From Rotaria macrura (taxonomy: Eukaryota > Rotifera > Eurotatoria > Philodinida > Philodinidae): a stretch of 64,000 bases of DNA. The translations under genes were made by a program, and so were the position numbers. The stretch covers positions 123,867 to 187,866 of the forward strand of contig OENT01000143.1 of NCBI GenBank assembly GCA_900239685.1. Direction: 5' to 3'. The notes below the pieces were generated by a model. The model was not told the origin of the DNA. It saw only the letters and a list, made by a program, of their open reading frames with translations, and ran no database searches. Below, piece after piece: positions 12,901-26,563 of this stretch. Position 1 is the stretch's first letter. Each line of letters starts with the position of its first letter.

Positions 12901-15203
12901 CCCTATAACTTATTCATGTTCTTCTAGTTTTGAACTATTATGACAATTAGATGCAATTGTTTTTTAATGAAAAGAATAATTGAACAACTTTTATGTTAGA
13001 ATAATTAGAAATGTTGCATCAGTATATTGTGTAAATGATAGTTCATTGAAGAAGGTTACCAACACGTCATTGTATAGGCTATCCATACATTTGTGATATT
13101 TTCTTTTCTGTATTTTCAGAACGTAACACAAGCCTCATGATGGCTATGTTAACATATCGAGTATGTTTTTCATCAGATCTCATGGTTAGCTTATACTTAT
13201 TTTTCATGATTTTTCTGTTTTCAACTTCAAACATATTTGTGATGTTGTCTTTCTAAGAATGATGATGAAGTTTCTCTGAAAAGAAAAAATTGCTTTTTCA
13301 TTAGTTGAAGTATAATTTAAAAATGCTAGGAATATCTAGTGTCGATGAATGTTTAAAGCCTTTTCAATTTGTGAATTGAATAAAGATTCTAAATTGTCTT
13401 GCTTTTATGTATTGAGTAGATCTTTAAGCAAGACTAAATTTTTTTTCTGTAAAAATGTCTACAGGCGTTATCAGCGACCTCTCAATAGTTTTCGATTATC
13501 CTTCACGTATTCCATCTGTTTTTCTTGCCCGTTGCTTTTCATTAGATTGACTCGTGTGTTCGTTTTAGAGATCTCGTAGCTAGAAGTCACAATTTTCCGT
13601 AGCCTAGTGAATGTATATGATGAGAAACATTTTTCTTTCTTTAATCGATAAATTAACAATGTAAAAATACGCCAGGACTCACGCAACCATTATAGTACTC
13701 TAATATTGAAATATATTATGAAAATATGACCTACTATTGACGTAGATTCTGCAACACTATCGATATGACTACATCGACCCTTTTTCATGAGTGATCTTGC
13801 AAAATTTAATTTGGAGAATTATAGCTGGAAGCATAGTATTCATTTATACTCACATTATTATCAGAAATAATATTATCATTGGTTTTGCATCATTTGCTTA
13901 TAATTGGCTGAAGGCCACAATAACGAAAATTCTAATAGTTTGAAATTCTATAGGCAGGATTAAGTTACGAAAATTTGATGTTCACTTTTTTTCGATTTTA
14001 CTTTAAAGATAAATTATATTGTTGCACTGCTCGAACTTTTGTTTTTCACAATTGATAATGAATAGAGTAATGGAATACACTCAATAGACGAACTTTCCAT
14101 GTAGATTCTAAATTGGTATTTATGAACTGCCCGAAGGAAAATTTAATGAATAAAAGATGAAATGATATTATTGAATGGACTTTTATCTTATTCCATCTGT
14201 GTTGACATTGTTCTTGAGAAATTCAATAATTTATGAAACCCTACCTTATTACTTTTGTTACAACAACAATAACTCAAATTATGATACGCCTTGAAAACAT
14301 GTTAGTTATTATCAATATTCCGAAAAATCATAGAATAATGCGTTCAAGTTTATTTCCCTCTTCTTTATTTTTTAGGAGATTATTGACATAATGTCTAATT
14401 GAAACCGATATGTATATATTATGTTTGCATGCAACTATCATTATTATTTCCATTGTCATTGATGCGAATACAAACAACGAGACAAAATATGCACGATAGA
14501 AATTCGTAGATACAGATAATTTATGTATATGATTAGATGAAAGTTACTAAGTTATGACCGATAGAAATGAGCATACTGACGTATGGTATGGTTAATAAGA
14601 AAGTAGGAGACATCATCTTTGTCTTTATCCTCTCTCCGCCTTCTTTGCCTTCATAATCATCATCCTAATCTTCATTTTCCACTTCTTCTTCATATATATA
14701 TATATATTTTCATTCTCAACATTAATCTCGGTTGGTCCATTGATGATCTTGTCTGCTAACGAAGACAAGTAGTACAAGACGCTAGAAAGATATGAAGATG
14801 CAGCTAGAGAAGAATAAGAAAAGAAAAGAAAAGAAGTAATTTCATAGCTTCGTTTGCTTTAGACAAGGCATAAAAGACAGAAAATATCTCTTGTTTTAGA
14901 CAGCAACATATCTATTCAGGAAAGCTCTGTGTCAAAGATCTCAGTATATTTCTTAGCATATTAAAAATAGTCTTATCACAGGATATCTCCAGAAATTCTC
15001 TGTCGGTTATGAAAGAAACAGAATATATTGTTTTTCAATAAGTAAAACAATTCTAATAGAACATTTGTTGTTATCACTCAATTATTTTTTCTAGTGAAAT
15101 AACGAACTGTTATCAACAAAGTGAAACTAAACGCCGATTCTCATTAGTGTTCGTTACGTTTGTGCTTCCTTTTACTCTTACCCTTTGCACACAGACGCAC
15201 ATC

Positions 15204-15262
<59 letters not shown>
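15204..15262 (+). repeat. Compound (CA)n(TA)n microsatellite
   Basis: About 12 CA units pass directly into about 17 TA units. The array ends about 75 nt before the initiator ATG of the adenylyl cyclase, so it lies in the 5' UTR or core promoter of that gene. Confidence 0.95.
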
Positions 15263-15265
<3 letters not shown>

Positions 15266-15336
15266 GATAGATAAACAAAAAAAGAATGAAATATTCTTCA
15301 TAAATTTTATATCTGACAAGGTGTACGAAAAAAATT

Positions 15337-18300
15337 ATGGACAACAATCATGATAGAATGGGAAAAGAACATCTTCAACAACATCGATCTACTTTTTTGA
15401 AACTTCTTCGACGACGTCGAAATCAATCAACGATATCATCATCAGCATCGCGAATAATTGATCAGAAAAATAAAACTCGTGATTCATTTATTAATCAAAC
15501 AAAAACTAATAGCAAACGAAGTAAGTCGATCTCAATTGAAAAAGTTCTATCAACCGAAAGGAAATAGTTAATTATGCGAGATTTTTCATACAATGGCAAC
15601 ATTTTATAAGTATATTTTCCTGATTGACATTTGTTTTATAATCATAAGTATATGACAGAACCTCTGAATAACCTTCCTTATTCTATTATGTAATCGAAAC
15701 CTACCATGGAAAAGAAACAATATTAATTAGCAACATAGCTTAATTATAATGGAGTTAACTTGATGAATTGTCTGTAAAAACAATATCGATTTTTATTCGC
15801 TGACAATTGTACGAACAAAAACAGTCTATAATTGAGTAGAAATTATGGCATAATTTCATGAGAATAACAGCTATTATTATAGTTATCTGTATACCATATA
15901 AGTGATATAAGATGTTGTCCATAATTCTTTAATAGTTACCTATTACTCAAACAATATGAATATTCTATCAGCTAGTAGATCGGTCATGTGATATCGCTAA
16001 TTTGCTTCTATCTTATTACTAATGAGTAATGTTTAATAAAAACGATCAAGAAAATCTGATAAATTTACGATAGATAGAATACAACAACATGTTTATTTGA
16101 CTAGTGTCGTAAAAAAAATATGCAAATTAATCGTAAACAATCGATATTACAACAGACCAAAAAAGAAGAGAAGAGATAATTAGGTTCTTCTTAAGAAACA
16201 TGGCTCTAGTTTATCCTAGAATTTTGTTTTTTCGCTCGTGTGTTATATGTTATGTTTTCATGGCTGTAATAAATAGTCGCTTGTTTGTATTTGAGAATAG
16301 TTTGACACGTTCTGTTTATCTATATCAATATGTATTTGTCAAATTTTCCTTTTCAGAATCGGTACATGCATTCGATATTACTAATCCATGTAATAGTTCT
16401 AGCAACAATACAAGATTGACACTGGATTTTTCATCAACAAATGTAACTACAGGTACAAATATATATTTGAATTAATTCAATCGAAGATTAAAAGAAGCGT
16501 TTTTGACTATATTTTTTGATTTCTCTTTAATATTGTTCATAACTAACAATGATAATAGTGATAACAAGTTATTTTTGTTTAAATAACCATGCTAATTCAA
16601 TTTTATGAGGAAATCATTCGAGAAACAAAATGCTGTTCTGTTTTTCTTTTTCCTATTTGTGCACTGATGCAATTTAGCCATTGTCATCAATCTGTTTTGC
16701 GTACAATGCGACACTTGTTATTTCTATAGGTGCACGCATAATAAAAGATGTTTCGTATCTTGGCGCTCGGTTATTATTCATTTGACGTTAATCTAAAGAG
16801 TTGTTTAGGCATGTCTCTTGAGCATAGAGAGGAGAAGTATGAAGGCAACGCTTTTGAAACAAAGACATGCTGTCTAGGTTTGATTATCGTTATCATTATT
16901 ATAATAGAAGAATATAATAGCAGTCGACAATACTCATCATCTTGAAGAAATTTCTCTTTTATTATCGATGGTTGCTTTCATATAATGGCGCAAAACGATG
17001 TTATTAACTATTTGTCAAATGCAAAAAGAAAAGAGAACAGCTTATGTTCAATCTTTTCTTCCGTATGTCTCTTTTTTCGTATCGAAGTCGATATTGAATT
17101 CATGTTGTTCATGATCTTGGTATAAAATAAGAAGTCGTTTGATGACCGAGAACTTTCGGTAATTTGATCCGACTATATTATCTTTAACAGCAAACACAAA
17201 ACTTGAAAAGAAGAGTAAAGACAGTTGCTCTTGCTCTTTTACCTTTTCTCATGATAACATTCCAATGAATGCTATAGGCAAACTTGAGTGCTCATTGTTA
17301 TAAGTTATTCTAATGGTGTAAATCGTTCATCCACTTTATTTCAATCATAGATCAACAGAACGAGAAAAGCATTTAATAGGGTTTATGAATCATTATCGAT
17401 TAGTTTTCGAAATTTTGTTTTATATAACTTAAAGGCATAAGTCTCAGCTTCTAAGAATAATGTACACGAGTATTAAAGGCGAAAGAATGAGTTATGAAAT
17501 CTTAGAAAAAACTTTCTCTTTTCATAATGAAGTTTTTTATGTCATATGTTGATATACTACAACAGGAAACAAATATAAATGGTAAAAACAAAAGCATTTG
17601 GTAAAAAAATATTAACGATTTTTCTTCTTCTTTTTTACACTTTTCTCCAGAATTATTTTATAGATTAGATTTGTTCTTACATCATTCCGACCAAAAATGA
17701 CTTTAAAAGTTACAACAAAAAAATTCTGTCCTTCCCTGTTTCGATATTTTCTGAAACATGAAACAATATTTTCATTCAATAGTGTTACTTTATTAACATA
17801 TTCGAGTCGTTCAATTAATCGATTTAAATTCTTCGGGTTGATTCGCTTAGCGTGTTGATCTTTTCTATGTGATCAAATAATGTGTTCCGATTAGATCATG
17901 CGTAGTATAATTATGTACAGAGTAGAACTTTTTTATTTGTAATCTGCCACTATTAGACGAATAGCCAATCGAGTGTATATGTGCTTGCATAAATGATAGA
18001 TTTAGTTGATTTTTTTTACTTTTTTCTAAGACTTTTTCATTTTACAAAGATGAAAAGAAATTCTAATTAATGAAATTTTTCTACTGATTTTAGCCACGAT
18101 GGACAATAAACATTATTTTGGTCTTTATTTAATTCGTATTAAACATAGTCTTGTTCTATTTTCGTTATTATTAACTGCTTTTCAAAGCTTTGTTTATTTA
18201 TTATTGACATTTTTTTCTGCCAGGGTAAATAATTGACAATAATGTTCATAACAAGTTTCTGTATTTGTATATATATATATATACATGCTACTTTTTTTTC

Positions 18301-21300
18301 ACTAACCATCTGTTTTAGTACCATCTGGCTCAATTCATCCTTGAAACAGTTCTCTTTTCTTGCGTTTTGCTTCTATCCATAGCACTAATTTTATTGCTGC
18401 AACGTGAAAAGTTCCTTCATGCTCATGTATATATATCATGTTTATTTATTTGGTTTGTATTAACATTGTTTTCAATAATACCTGTACTTTTGCAACAATG
18501 TAAATCAATCATTCGCCTTATGGGCATTGTTACATTTTCAATAATAACCATACATACAACATTGCCCATATCACGACCATGGACAGTTTTAATGGCATCA
18601 ATAACATCATTTATTCATTTAATAGTTGTTATTCGATCACATCATATCGATGATTCAAATAATAAATCTCATCGTATGGAATTTAAACTGGAGGTAAATC
18701 AATTTCATTTGTTTGTGTTTCATTGCATGAAAAATAAGAAAAATACTGCTTTCTAATTATCTTTCATGCCAGAATGTTAACATGAAAATTGTATTTTTGC
18801 AGACATTATCATCTTGTTTTCTAGGTTATATGTCTCTCGTTATTCTTTGTTGCATGCAATTTATTTGGTTTATGTCATCGGTATTTAACAGATGCACACC
18901 AAAAGAAAACATATCAAAATACGATGCGGTGTATAGAAGCTCGTTTAAGACTTGAGCGTGAAAAAGAACAACAAGAAACATTAATTCTTAGTGTTATTCC
19001 AGCACATATCGGTACAATGAAATTTGAAGTTTCTTGTTCTAGGTTTTGCATACATAATTTTTCTTTAATAGCACTAAGTATGAAATCTGAAATGTTACGA
19101 AAAGTAAAAGAAACAGCTAAATATCATAATCTTCAATCAAAGGATTATGATGATCAAAGATCAAATACGAAAAAAATTAATGTAAGAAAAGCAACATTTC
19201 ATGATTTATATATAAAAAAACATGAAAATGTGACGTAAGTTCGAATATTTAATTGTTTGTTTGCAAAAAGTAAGAATTTCTTTCGATTGTCTTGTCTAAT
19301 TAGAATTCTCTATGCCGATATTGTGAATTTTACACCATTATCAGAAAAATTCACTCCACCAGAATTGGTACAAATTCTAAATAAACTCTTTGGAAAATTT
19401 GATCAATTAGCACAAGTAAACTATTTTTGATCGATATATTTCAATGAGATCGATATTTTTCTATAATCTTTAGGAATGTGATTGTATGCGAATAAAAATT
19501 CTAGGCGACTGTTATTATTGTGTTAGTGGTTTACCAATAAGTCGACCTAATCATGCATCGAACTGTGTTCGTATGGGTTTGAAGATGATTGACGATATTA
19601 AGTTAGATATTTTCTTTATTAATTACTTTGATAATATGCTTTGTTTGTCATACTTTTTTTTTATTTAGATTAGTACGAGAAGCAACAGGTGTCAATGTTG
19701 ATATGCGCATTGGAATACACACGGGACGAGTCTTATGTGGTGTATTAGGACTTAAAAAATGGCAATACGACACATGGTCTGATGATGTTACATTAGCTAA
19801 TCATATCGAAGCGGGTGGTGTACCAGGGTTAGTACTTTGTAAAACAGATACTTGTTTGACATACTAGAAATAAACAAAAACAAGACAATTGAATTGACAA
19901 TGATGACTATTCAGCGAGAAAAAACATTGTCATGAAATTTCGAAGTTACTACTATTTCTATCAAGATTTAAGCATTTACAAAGATATTCATTATAGAAAA
20001 TTAGAGTAGAGCTTTTGCTTCAAGTCGAACGTAATAGAAAACATATACAAAGTTAAAAATTTTTCCATACTTTATTGAGTAGAACTATAGATAGAATTAT
20101 TTTTAAAGAAGCAACAGTTTTCGTCATGTAGATATACTACGTAAATACGAGTATCAATACTCCATTTGTGTTTGTAACATTATTCTTGTACAGGATTCGA
20201 GATTACATGACAGTTAATTATCATTCTGATAATTCTGAGTAGGTGGAAAGTGTAACTATGATTTTACAAAGCATAGACGCAGCTGTACAGTTTATATCTT
20301 TCTTAAGTATCAAGTCTTTCTACTACGAACTGTTCGTATTGGATAAGAACCATAATCATTGGAATAGATTTGCTATCGAACGTGTACTCGATGAGGCCAT
20401 ACATATAAAAAATATTCTGTTCAAACATGATGTCTAATGAGCATTACGTTTATCACTAGAAAGTGAACAGAATTTCGTTGACATATTTATATCGATATAG
20501 GGGACACTATCGAAAAGATACGTTCAAATATACGGACGCAGATTTGAATCCGTCGCCTATCTTGCACAGATATAATCTTAGAAACATCACAACAGAAATA
20601 TGAAAGTCACAACGACAGAAATATCACTGATCGTGACAGATACATTAACAATTCTTTAGTTCTGATTCAGTTCACAAGCATTGCGTGATATATGATCACT
20701 AAATAGATATGGATGACTTCTCGTTTTAATGTAGAAACTACTTCTCTATTGAATTTCTACAGTAATAATTAAAACATCCGTAAACACATGTTTCCTCAAA
20801 GTAGGTACTTTCTGTGATTAATAGCAACAATTAAATCATGTATACATGATGCTTTAATGCCCGCATGGATTCCATTGACAACTTGTTTTATTTGAATAGA
20901 ATCTAAGATCAATTTTCTCAAAACAAAAGATCAAGAATGGAAAAACACGATACAAAGAATGTAGATAAATGATGAAACATCAGCTAAATTTCACGCATAA
21001 ATTGCAACTCATGACTTTGAATCCTTCATACATAATGACCAAAAAACGCAAGATAGTCTGCTTAAAATTTACAAACAATATCGAGCATACTCGGATATTT
21101 GATTTTGTAGCGTCAAGAAAAACAAATTCTCGTTTTTCTTTGTGTATAGGCGTGTTCACATATCTGAGAGTACTTTGCTCAGTCTTGGAAGTGAATATAA
21201 AGTTGAAGAAGCTCATGGAAATGAACGTGATGATTACATTGCTAAATTAGGTATAAAAACATATTTTATAATACCAAGTGATGTGCCAAATACACAAAAT

Positions 21301-22268
21301 CAATCTACGATGAAGTAGGACAAATCATCAATATTCTTGTTCTTGTAATAGAAATTTTTCGTTTTCAATTGATTTACTTTTCTAGTAATAGTGACACACG
21401 TAAATCGAGTAAAAAAGTGCAAAAATTACTGGATACATGGTCGAATGAAACACCGTTTTCGGTGCAAGGTCTTGGTGACGGTGAGAAATCTGATGCAGCA
21501 AAAAGTTTTGTACTTCTTGAAGATAATTTGAAGCCGTTGGCAACTTCATTTTCTTGCGTGTAAAACTCAGAGAAAAACAAAAATTCTTTGGATTGAAAAA
21601 ATTGCTATCTCTTTAGTCGTCGTCGACGAAGTACAAATGATCTTGAGCCATTCACTCTTGAATTTAATAAACAAGCAAGTAAAGCGCAAAAAGGACTCGA
21701 TGATGATGAAGAAAATCGAACGGCTAGTGAATCGTTATTTCGTTCATTACCAGAAACATGTTATCGATACTATGTTATTAATGCGGCCTGTGTTTTCTTT
21801 GTAATATTAGTTATTCAAACACTGATATTAGAAAAGTAGCCGTTCAAAATAATATTTTATTTTGAGTTTTCAATTGATTTTGTATTCATTATAGAAATGC
21901 TCTTTTCCTTATATTGGTAATTACTGGTCTATGTGCATTCGGTATAGCATCACTTCTTTGTGTAGTTGATCTTTCAAAAGTTTGTCAATCGACAATTTTG
22001 AATGAAAAAATTTTTGTATGAAATTCTTTTCTTTCTATAGTTACAACATGACAATCATCGTTCATTGCTAGAGCAATCAACTTATTTAGTAACACATTAT
22101 TATTTTATTCGTTCGCCTGTTAGTCTTATATTGATTGCTATTTGTATTCTGACACCATTTGCTACATCATGGGGAATGCCAATTGAATATGTGAATAGAA
22201 ACTTTGTGGCAAATACTTCATTTACACAAAATATTATCAATCAAGTAAAAGAGTATTTTTTACACTAC

Positions 22269-22304
<36 letters not shown>

Positions 22305-25300
22305 CATATATGTTTGTAATGAGAATAGATAGTTGAATTCATGAGTCTGAACAGTCTTTATTGATTAGACAAACTACTACAATAGAATAGTAAAATCAAG
22401 TTTAAAATAATGAGATGTTACTGATATTCTGCTCTGTTTTGTGTTTGTTCCTATCAACAGGATCTTCGTCAGGATAGACTGTTTATCTAAACAGACATTG
22501 TATCAATCGTCAAGTTTACATTTACTCGTAAATGCCACTTTGAAGGCAATCAAAACTGACGGTGTCTAGAAATCCTATGTGGACTATGCTTTCAAGGTCT
22601 TAAAGAATAGAATACATAGTAGTACATAGAAAAGAAATTTGAATATCTTCATTTGAGTAGAAGGAATTCAATTAATAGGCAAATATTGAATGTTCTATTT
22701 TCTTGCAAAAAATACAACTGTTCCTTTCTATAATCATCATGCATCTTCCGTATCATGATATGCGATTTAACATCAATACAATCATTGTCCCTTCTATTCT
22801 ATGATTCATACGTAGTTTTCATACCATGCGATCCACTGGAATTATGTAAATGTGTATCTTAAATTTTCAGACACCCCCACTATGAAACACTACAGTGATG
22901 TATGGATTCGAATACACATAAATGAGAGCTGCTGGATTGACGTTTTGAATACATGCTGCTTTTATGATTTTAATTAGTATCTGGTGTTACGATTATAAGA
23001 ATAGTCATGAGTGATTCTTCACTTGCATGTGTTTTCAATCCATCAAAGTTTCAAGAAGATGTTGAAGTGAATGCGTAGGATGTTGAAATATTGTTTGTTA
23101 AATGTTTTCTCATGAAGTAAAGAGATAGTGTTGAACACATTTATATGACTGATTGAAAATAGGTTCAAACATTTCGAATGACATGATGATATTTATCATT
23201 TTTATGTGCATGACAATCGATGTCTACATGTTTGGAATCATTGATTAAAATGAAAAATTTCCTTCAATAAAGAAGAATCGTAATGGGACCATTCTGATTA
23301 TGAAAATACACTAAACTACTATTTTTGCCCATAGATCGTTTAACAAAAATCAACCAAATAACATATGGAATATACTAGAAAAGTCTCATATAGATAATCA
23401 TTCGGTCTCAGCACTTATCAAGTAAATTTAGTAGTCTTCAACTTGGCTACTTAGGTTTTGTAAAATTTTTCTGGCAGAATTAAATCCGTTGGCTGTAAAA
23501 ATGTTGAGAAGAAAAATGTCGAAAAATAATGTCGACATGAAACTGATCGGTTAATGATTTAGGGAGCTGTTAATAGAACATCACATGCTTTATTATATGA
23601 GTTCGTGTTAACATTTTATTAGCGCTCAAATATATATATATATAATGAAAAAATAATAATGAACGTATCATTTTTTCCTTGAGCGACTGTAAATGATAAT
23701 CCAACCTTCGTATCCCGTAGCATTGATAGCACCATCATAATATCGTTCGTCACGATTATCTATAAGACGTTGAATAAGGTTGTTTTGATCTGGCCCCTAA
23801 GCCTGCAGTAAACCAAACACGCAAACGGTGGTTAAAAATGATTTTCTTCTCATTGTAGAAATTTTATGAATGATCATTTTATAAATGAAATATGTGGAGA
23901 TTTTCCTTGAGCTGCGTCAGTTGAAGATACAAAAAATTTAGTCATGACCATACAATTTTACTTATTATAGTAGTTCTTCGCTCAAATCTTAAATTAAGTT
24001 TATATGAGATATTATTGATCATCATTACTACTGTTTGAAATTCTGCTCTCGAAGAATCAGAACAAAAGCAACAATGAACTGTATCTGATTAGAGTCACCA
24101 TTTACTGGAGATATAATTTCTTTCGATGTTTTCTTATTTCAATATTTTTCCACACAAAATGTTTTTGTTTTCGACATTTTTCCTTCCGACATTATTCCAG
24201 CACACCATTGAATCCGAATTATGAAATTCTCTTACTCGCTCTGACTCAATTATCGGATAAAAAAATCAATCGCAATCTCTTATTATTTAGCAACAACTAT
24301 TCTGTGAAATTTTTATACTTTTGATGTTACTATGATTTCGATTTTTAATAATGTTAATAGTTGTAATACTGATGTAAATCAATTGCATGATTCGACAAGA
24401 GTATCATGAAACTTTCATTGACATGATCTTCTCCTCGATGATTCAATCAGCAACTAGGATTCGTCGAGAAGATGCTTGCTTATCTCTTGATGATCAATCT
24501 GTAGCATTAGGGAATCATTTGAAAGGCTAACGTTTACATTCATTGTGGAAGTATTCTATATGAAAATTAAATTGACTAAATTAGAGTGTAAAATTCTTTT
24601 AGTCTCATCTACCTCCAATTCCACCAATCGAGCTTCTAACAACTACAATCAATTGGGACGTAAATGAATCGTGCCATAATTTTAAATTTCATATATTACT
24701 TATTCAACTTGCTCTGCTGACTGTTTCTTCCTTTATGCATTTATATTTTCTTCTCAAAGCTTTCATCATGATCGTAACAGCAACTATCTATATATGCTAT
24801 TCACATTATTTCGATGTTTATAACATGATTGGCAAAAGTTCTGGTTTGACAAGTAGTTTGTTACTTATCCAAACAACGTCCGAAGTATTTTTTTTTATTC
24901 TTTTGCTCATTGGTCTTGATCGACGAGTACGTAAACTTTAATCTAAATCTATGAAATAAACGTAAACGACGTTTTTATTTTCTCATCTATAGATTGAATA
25001 TATGAGTCGTCTAGATCTTTTATGGACGATTAAATTTCAAAATGAAAAACATGAAGTAGAAACAGTAAGCACTATAAGTCGACTTTTATTGGAAAATATT
25101 CTACCTAAACATGTGGCTGAAATAATCATCAAAGAAAATATGAGTCAGGTAATGAATATGATCATTTGAAAAATGTTGCAGTCTATATTGAAATCTTACT
25201 AAATCTTCATTTAAAATTTACACAGCTTTTTTTTTGTTTGAATGTCATCTTCTTTTCTATCGAATTCTATTAATTCGTTTATCTACATATATGTCTAGGG

Positions 25301-26397
25301 TTTATATCATGAAAGTTATGATAATGTTGTTGTTATGTTTGCATCAATACCTAATTTCAAAGAATTTTATGTTCAATCAGATGCCAATAATGATGGATTA
25401 GAATGTTTAAGATTGCTCAATGAAATCATTGCAGAATTCGACAAAGTCTGTTATGACGATGGATTTGTTTATTTCGTTTTTTAGATGTTCTTTTATTTTC
25501 ATTTAGCTATTAGACAAGAATAAATTCAGTTGTGTTGAAAAAATAAAAACTATTGGTAATACATATATGGCAGCGGCTGGTCTCAATCCAGGTGTAGAAC
25601 ATAGAATGGTACTCGTACAAAAGTCTTTGTATCATGAAAACCCTATGTGAAATTTGTGTTTCTTTAGACAAGAGAACGATACAATCAAAATATTGTTGCA
25701 CTTGCTGAGTTTGCTTTTGCTATGATTGCAGTACTTGAAGGTATTAATCGCGATTGTTTCAATGATTTCAAATTACGTGTTGGCATGTGTAATGGTCCAC
25801 TTGTTGCTGGTAATTATCAATAAAAAGATAATTTCTTCTGTTAGAATTATGTTGAGTAATGTAACTTAGCAACATTAAGGAATCTGTATATTTTCGTACT
25901 TTAGAAAGCTTCACAGCCTATCATACGTTAGTAGAGAACACATTTTTTTTAGAAAAACAAAAGAATGCGATAGCCATAGTTCTCCGAAGTGTTTTGATCC
26001 TCGGTCATGTTTTCCTTCTATGTTATATCTTATTTTTTTAGGTATAGTCGGTGCCAAAAAACCTCAATATGACATATGGGGAAATACAGTTAATGTTGCA
26101 TCACGAATGGATACTACTGGTGTAGTTAGTTGCATTCATGTAAGCAGATGAAAAGATCTTTTTTTTCTCCTGTCGTAAAAGTAAAATTGAAAATCAATCC
26201 TTATATCTTATCATTACGAAAAGGTACCGGAAGAAACCCAAAAAGTTCTATTTGAACGTGGTTATCCATGTGAATGCCGTGGACCGATATTTGTTAAAGG
26301 TAAAGGTAATATGACAACATATTTGGTTCGACCACGTGGCTACATGATGCCAACTTCAACAGCGGTTTCCTCAGCAGCCAATCCATCGACCAAGTGA
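15337..26397 (+). CDS. Membrane adenylyl cyclase, ADCY2/4/7-like
   Basis: Integral membrane enzyme making cAMP from ATP, normally under G-protein control. Exons: 15337-15520, (optional 16357-16452), 18094-18224, 18319-18693, 18825-19011, 19072-19234, 19304-19415, 19474-19601, 19669-19827, 21150-21314, 21386-21559, 21617-21835, 21895-22015, 22041-22244, 24603-24926, 24993-25148, 25299-25445, 25507-25608, 25668-25809, 26042-26139, 26224-26397. These give 1154 residues, or 1186 with the optional exon; human ADCY2 has about 1090. Order: basic cytosolic N-terminus, six TM segments (about 65-255), helix with [21 protein letters not shown]1a (about 347-560), C1b, six TM segments, C2 (about 882-1154). 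C1 has [10 protein letters not shown] and [12 protein letters not shown] (metal-binding Asp residues). C2 has [12 protein letters not shown] and [15 protein letters not shown] (adenine-site Lys and Asp, catalytic Asn and Arg). [12 protein letters not shown] and [10 protein letters not shown] favour the ADCY2/4/7 group. Three introns exceed 1.3 kb; the others are about 45-235 nt. Odd: Asn replaces the usual Gly in DIVGFT. Confidence 0.96.
16357..16452 (+). other. Candidate cassette exon in the first cyclase intron
   Basis: A 96-nt open segment preceded by TTTTCCTTTTCAG and followed by GTACAA. It starts and ends in phase 1, the same phase as the exons on either side, so inclusion or skipping both keep the cyclase frame. 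It would add 32 residues rich in Asn, Ser and Thr to the N-terminal cytosolic tail. Its coding status is uncertain without transcript data. Confidence 0.4.
22268..22311 (+). repeat. Compound (CA)n(TA)n microsatellite in a cyclase intron
   Basis: About seven CA units followed by about twelve TA units, just inside the 5' end of the 2.36 kb intron 22245-24602. Same CA-to-TA layout as the array at 15204. The rest of that intron shows no exon-like segment. Confidence 0.9.
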
Positions 26398-26557
26398 ATA
26401 AAAGACTCAATATTTTTCTTCCGAGTCAGATTTCGTCCCAGTGAACTTAGAATTTATGTGACTTTCCTCTCGTTTTCTATGTGTAATATAATGTTGGTGA
26501 TGAGATCAGTATCTATTAGTTTTCTTTTTTTTGTGTCCGTTTGATTTTATTTTACAT

Positions 26558-26563
26558 AATAAA
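26558..26563 (+). terminator. Polyadenylation signal of the adenylyl cyclase
   Basis: AATAAA about 160 nt after the stop. Another AATAAA overlaps the stop codon (26397-26402) but is too close to be the likely functional one. Confidence 0.45.

Larger units (their letters stand above)
7049..15203. other. Gene-free interval upstream of the adenylyl cyclase
   Basis: About 8 kb without a supported gene. It contains only short open frames (up to about 92 codons) lacking recognisable domains, a cluster of GTAAGAT motifs near 7310-7480, and several simple repeats (listed separately). It presumably carries regulatory sequence for the downstream cyclase. Nothing else was identified. Confidence 0.55.

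Noticed and set aside
20497..20560. tRNA-like segment: ends nearly complementary (ATAGGGG / CGCCTAT) and an inner TTTGAATCC resembling a T-loop
   Set aside because: Only 64 nt long. The 5-bp inner stem encloses a 12-nt loop instead of 7, and no D-arm or anticodon arm can be drawn. It lies in a cyclase intron and is probably chance.
20243..21250. Open frames at 20243-20437 and 20969-21250 (+) as extra cyclase exons
   Set aside because: Joining exon 19669-19827 directly to 21150 gives an uninterrupted match to the GVPGRVHIS motif of cyclases, so the segment before 21150 is intron.
22065..22319. Reading the cyclase frame on through the CA/TA repeat after 22244
   Set aside because: A GTAAAA donor at 22245 joins in phase to 24603, and the continuation encodes only repeat-derived Thr/His/Tyr/Ile before a stop.
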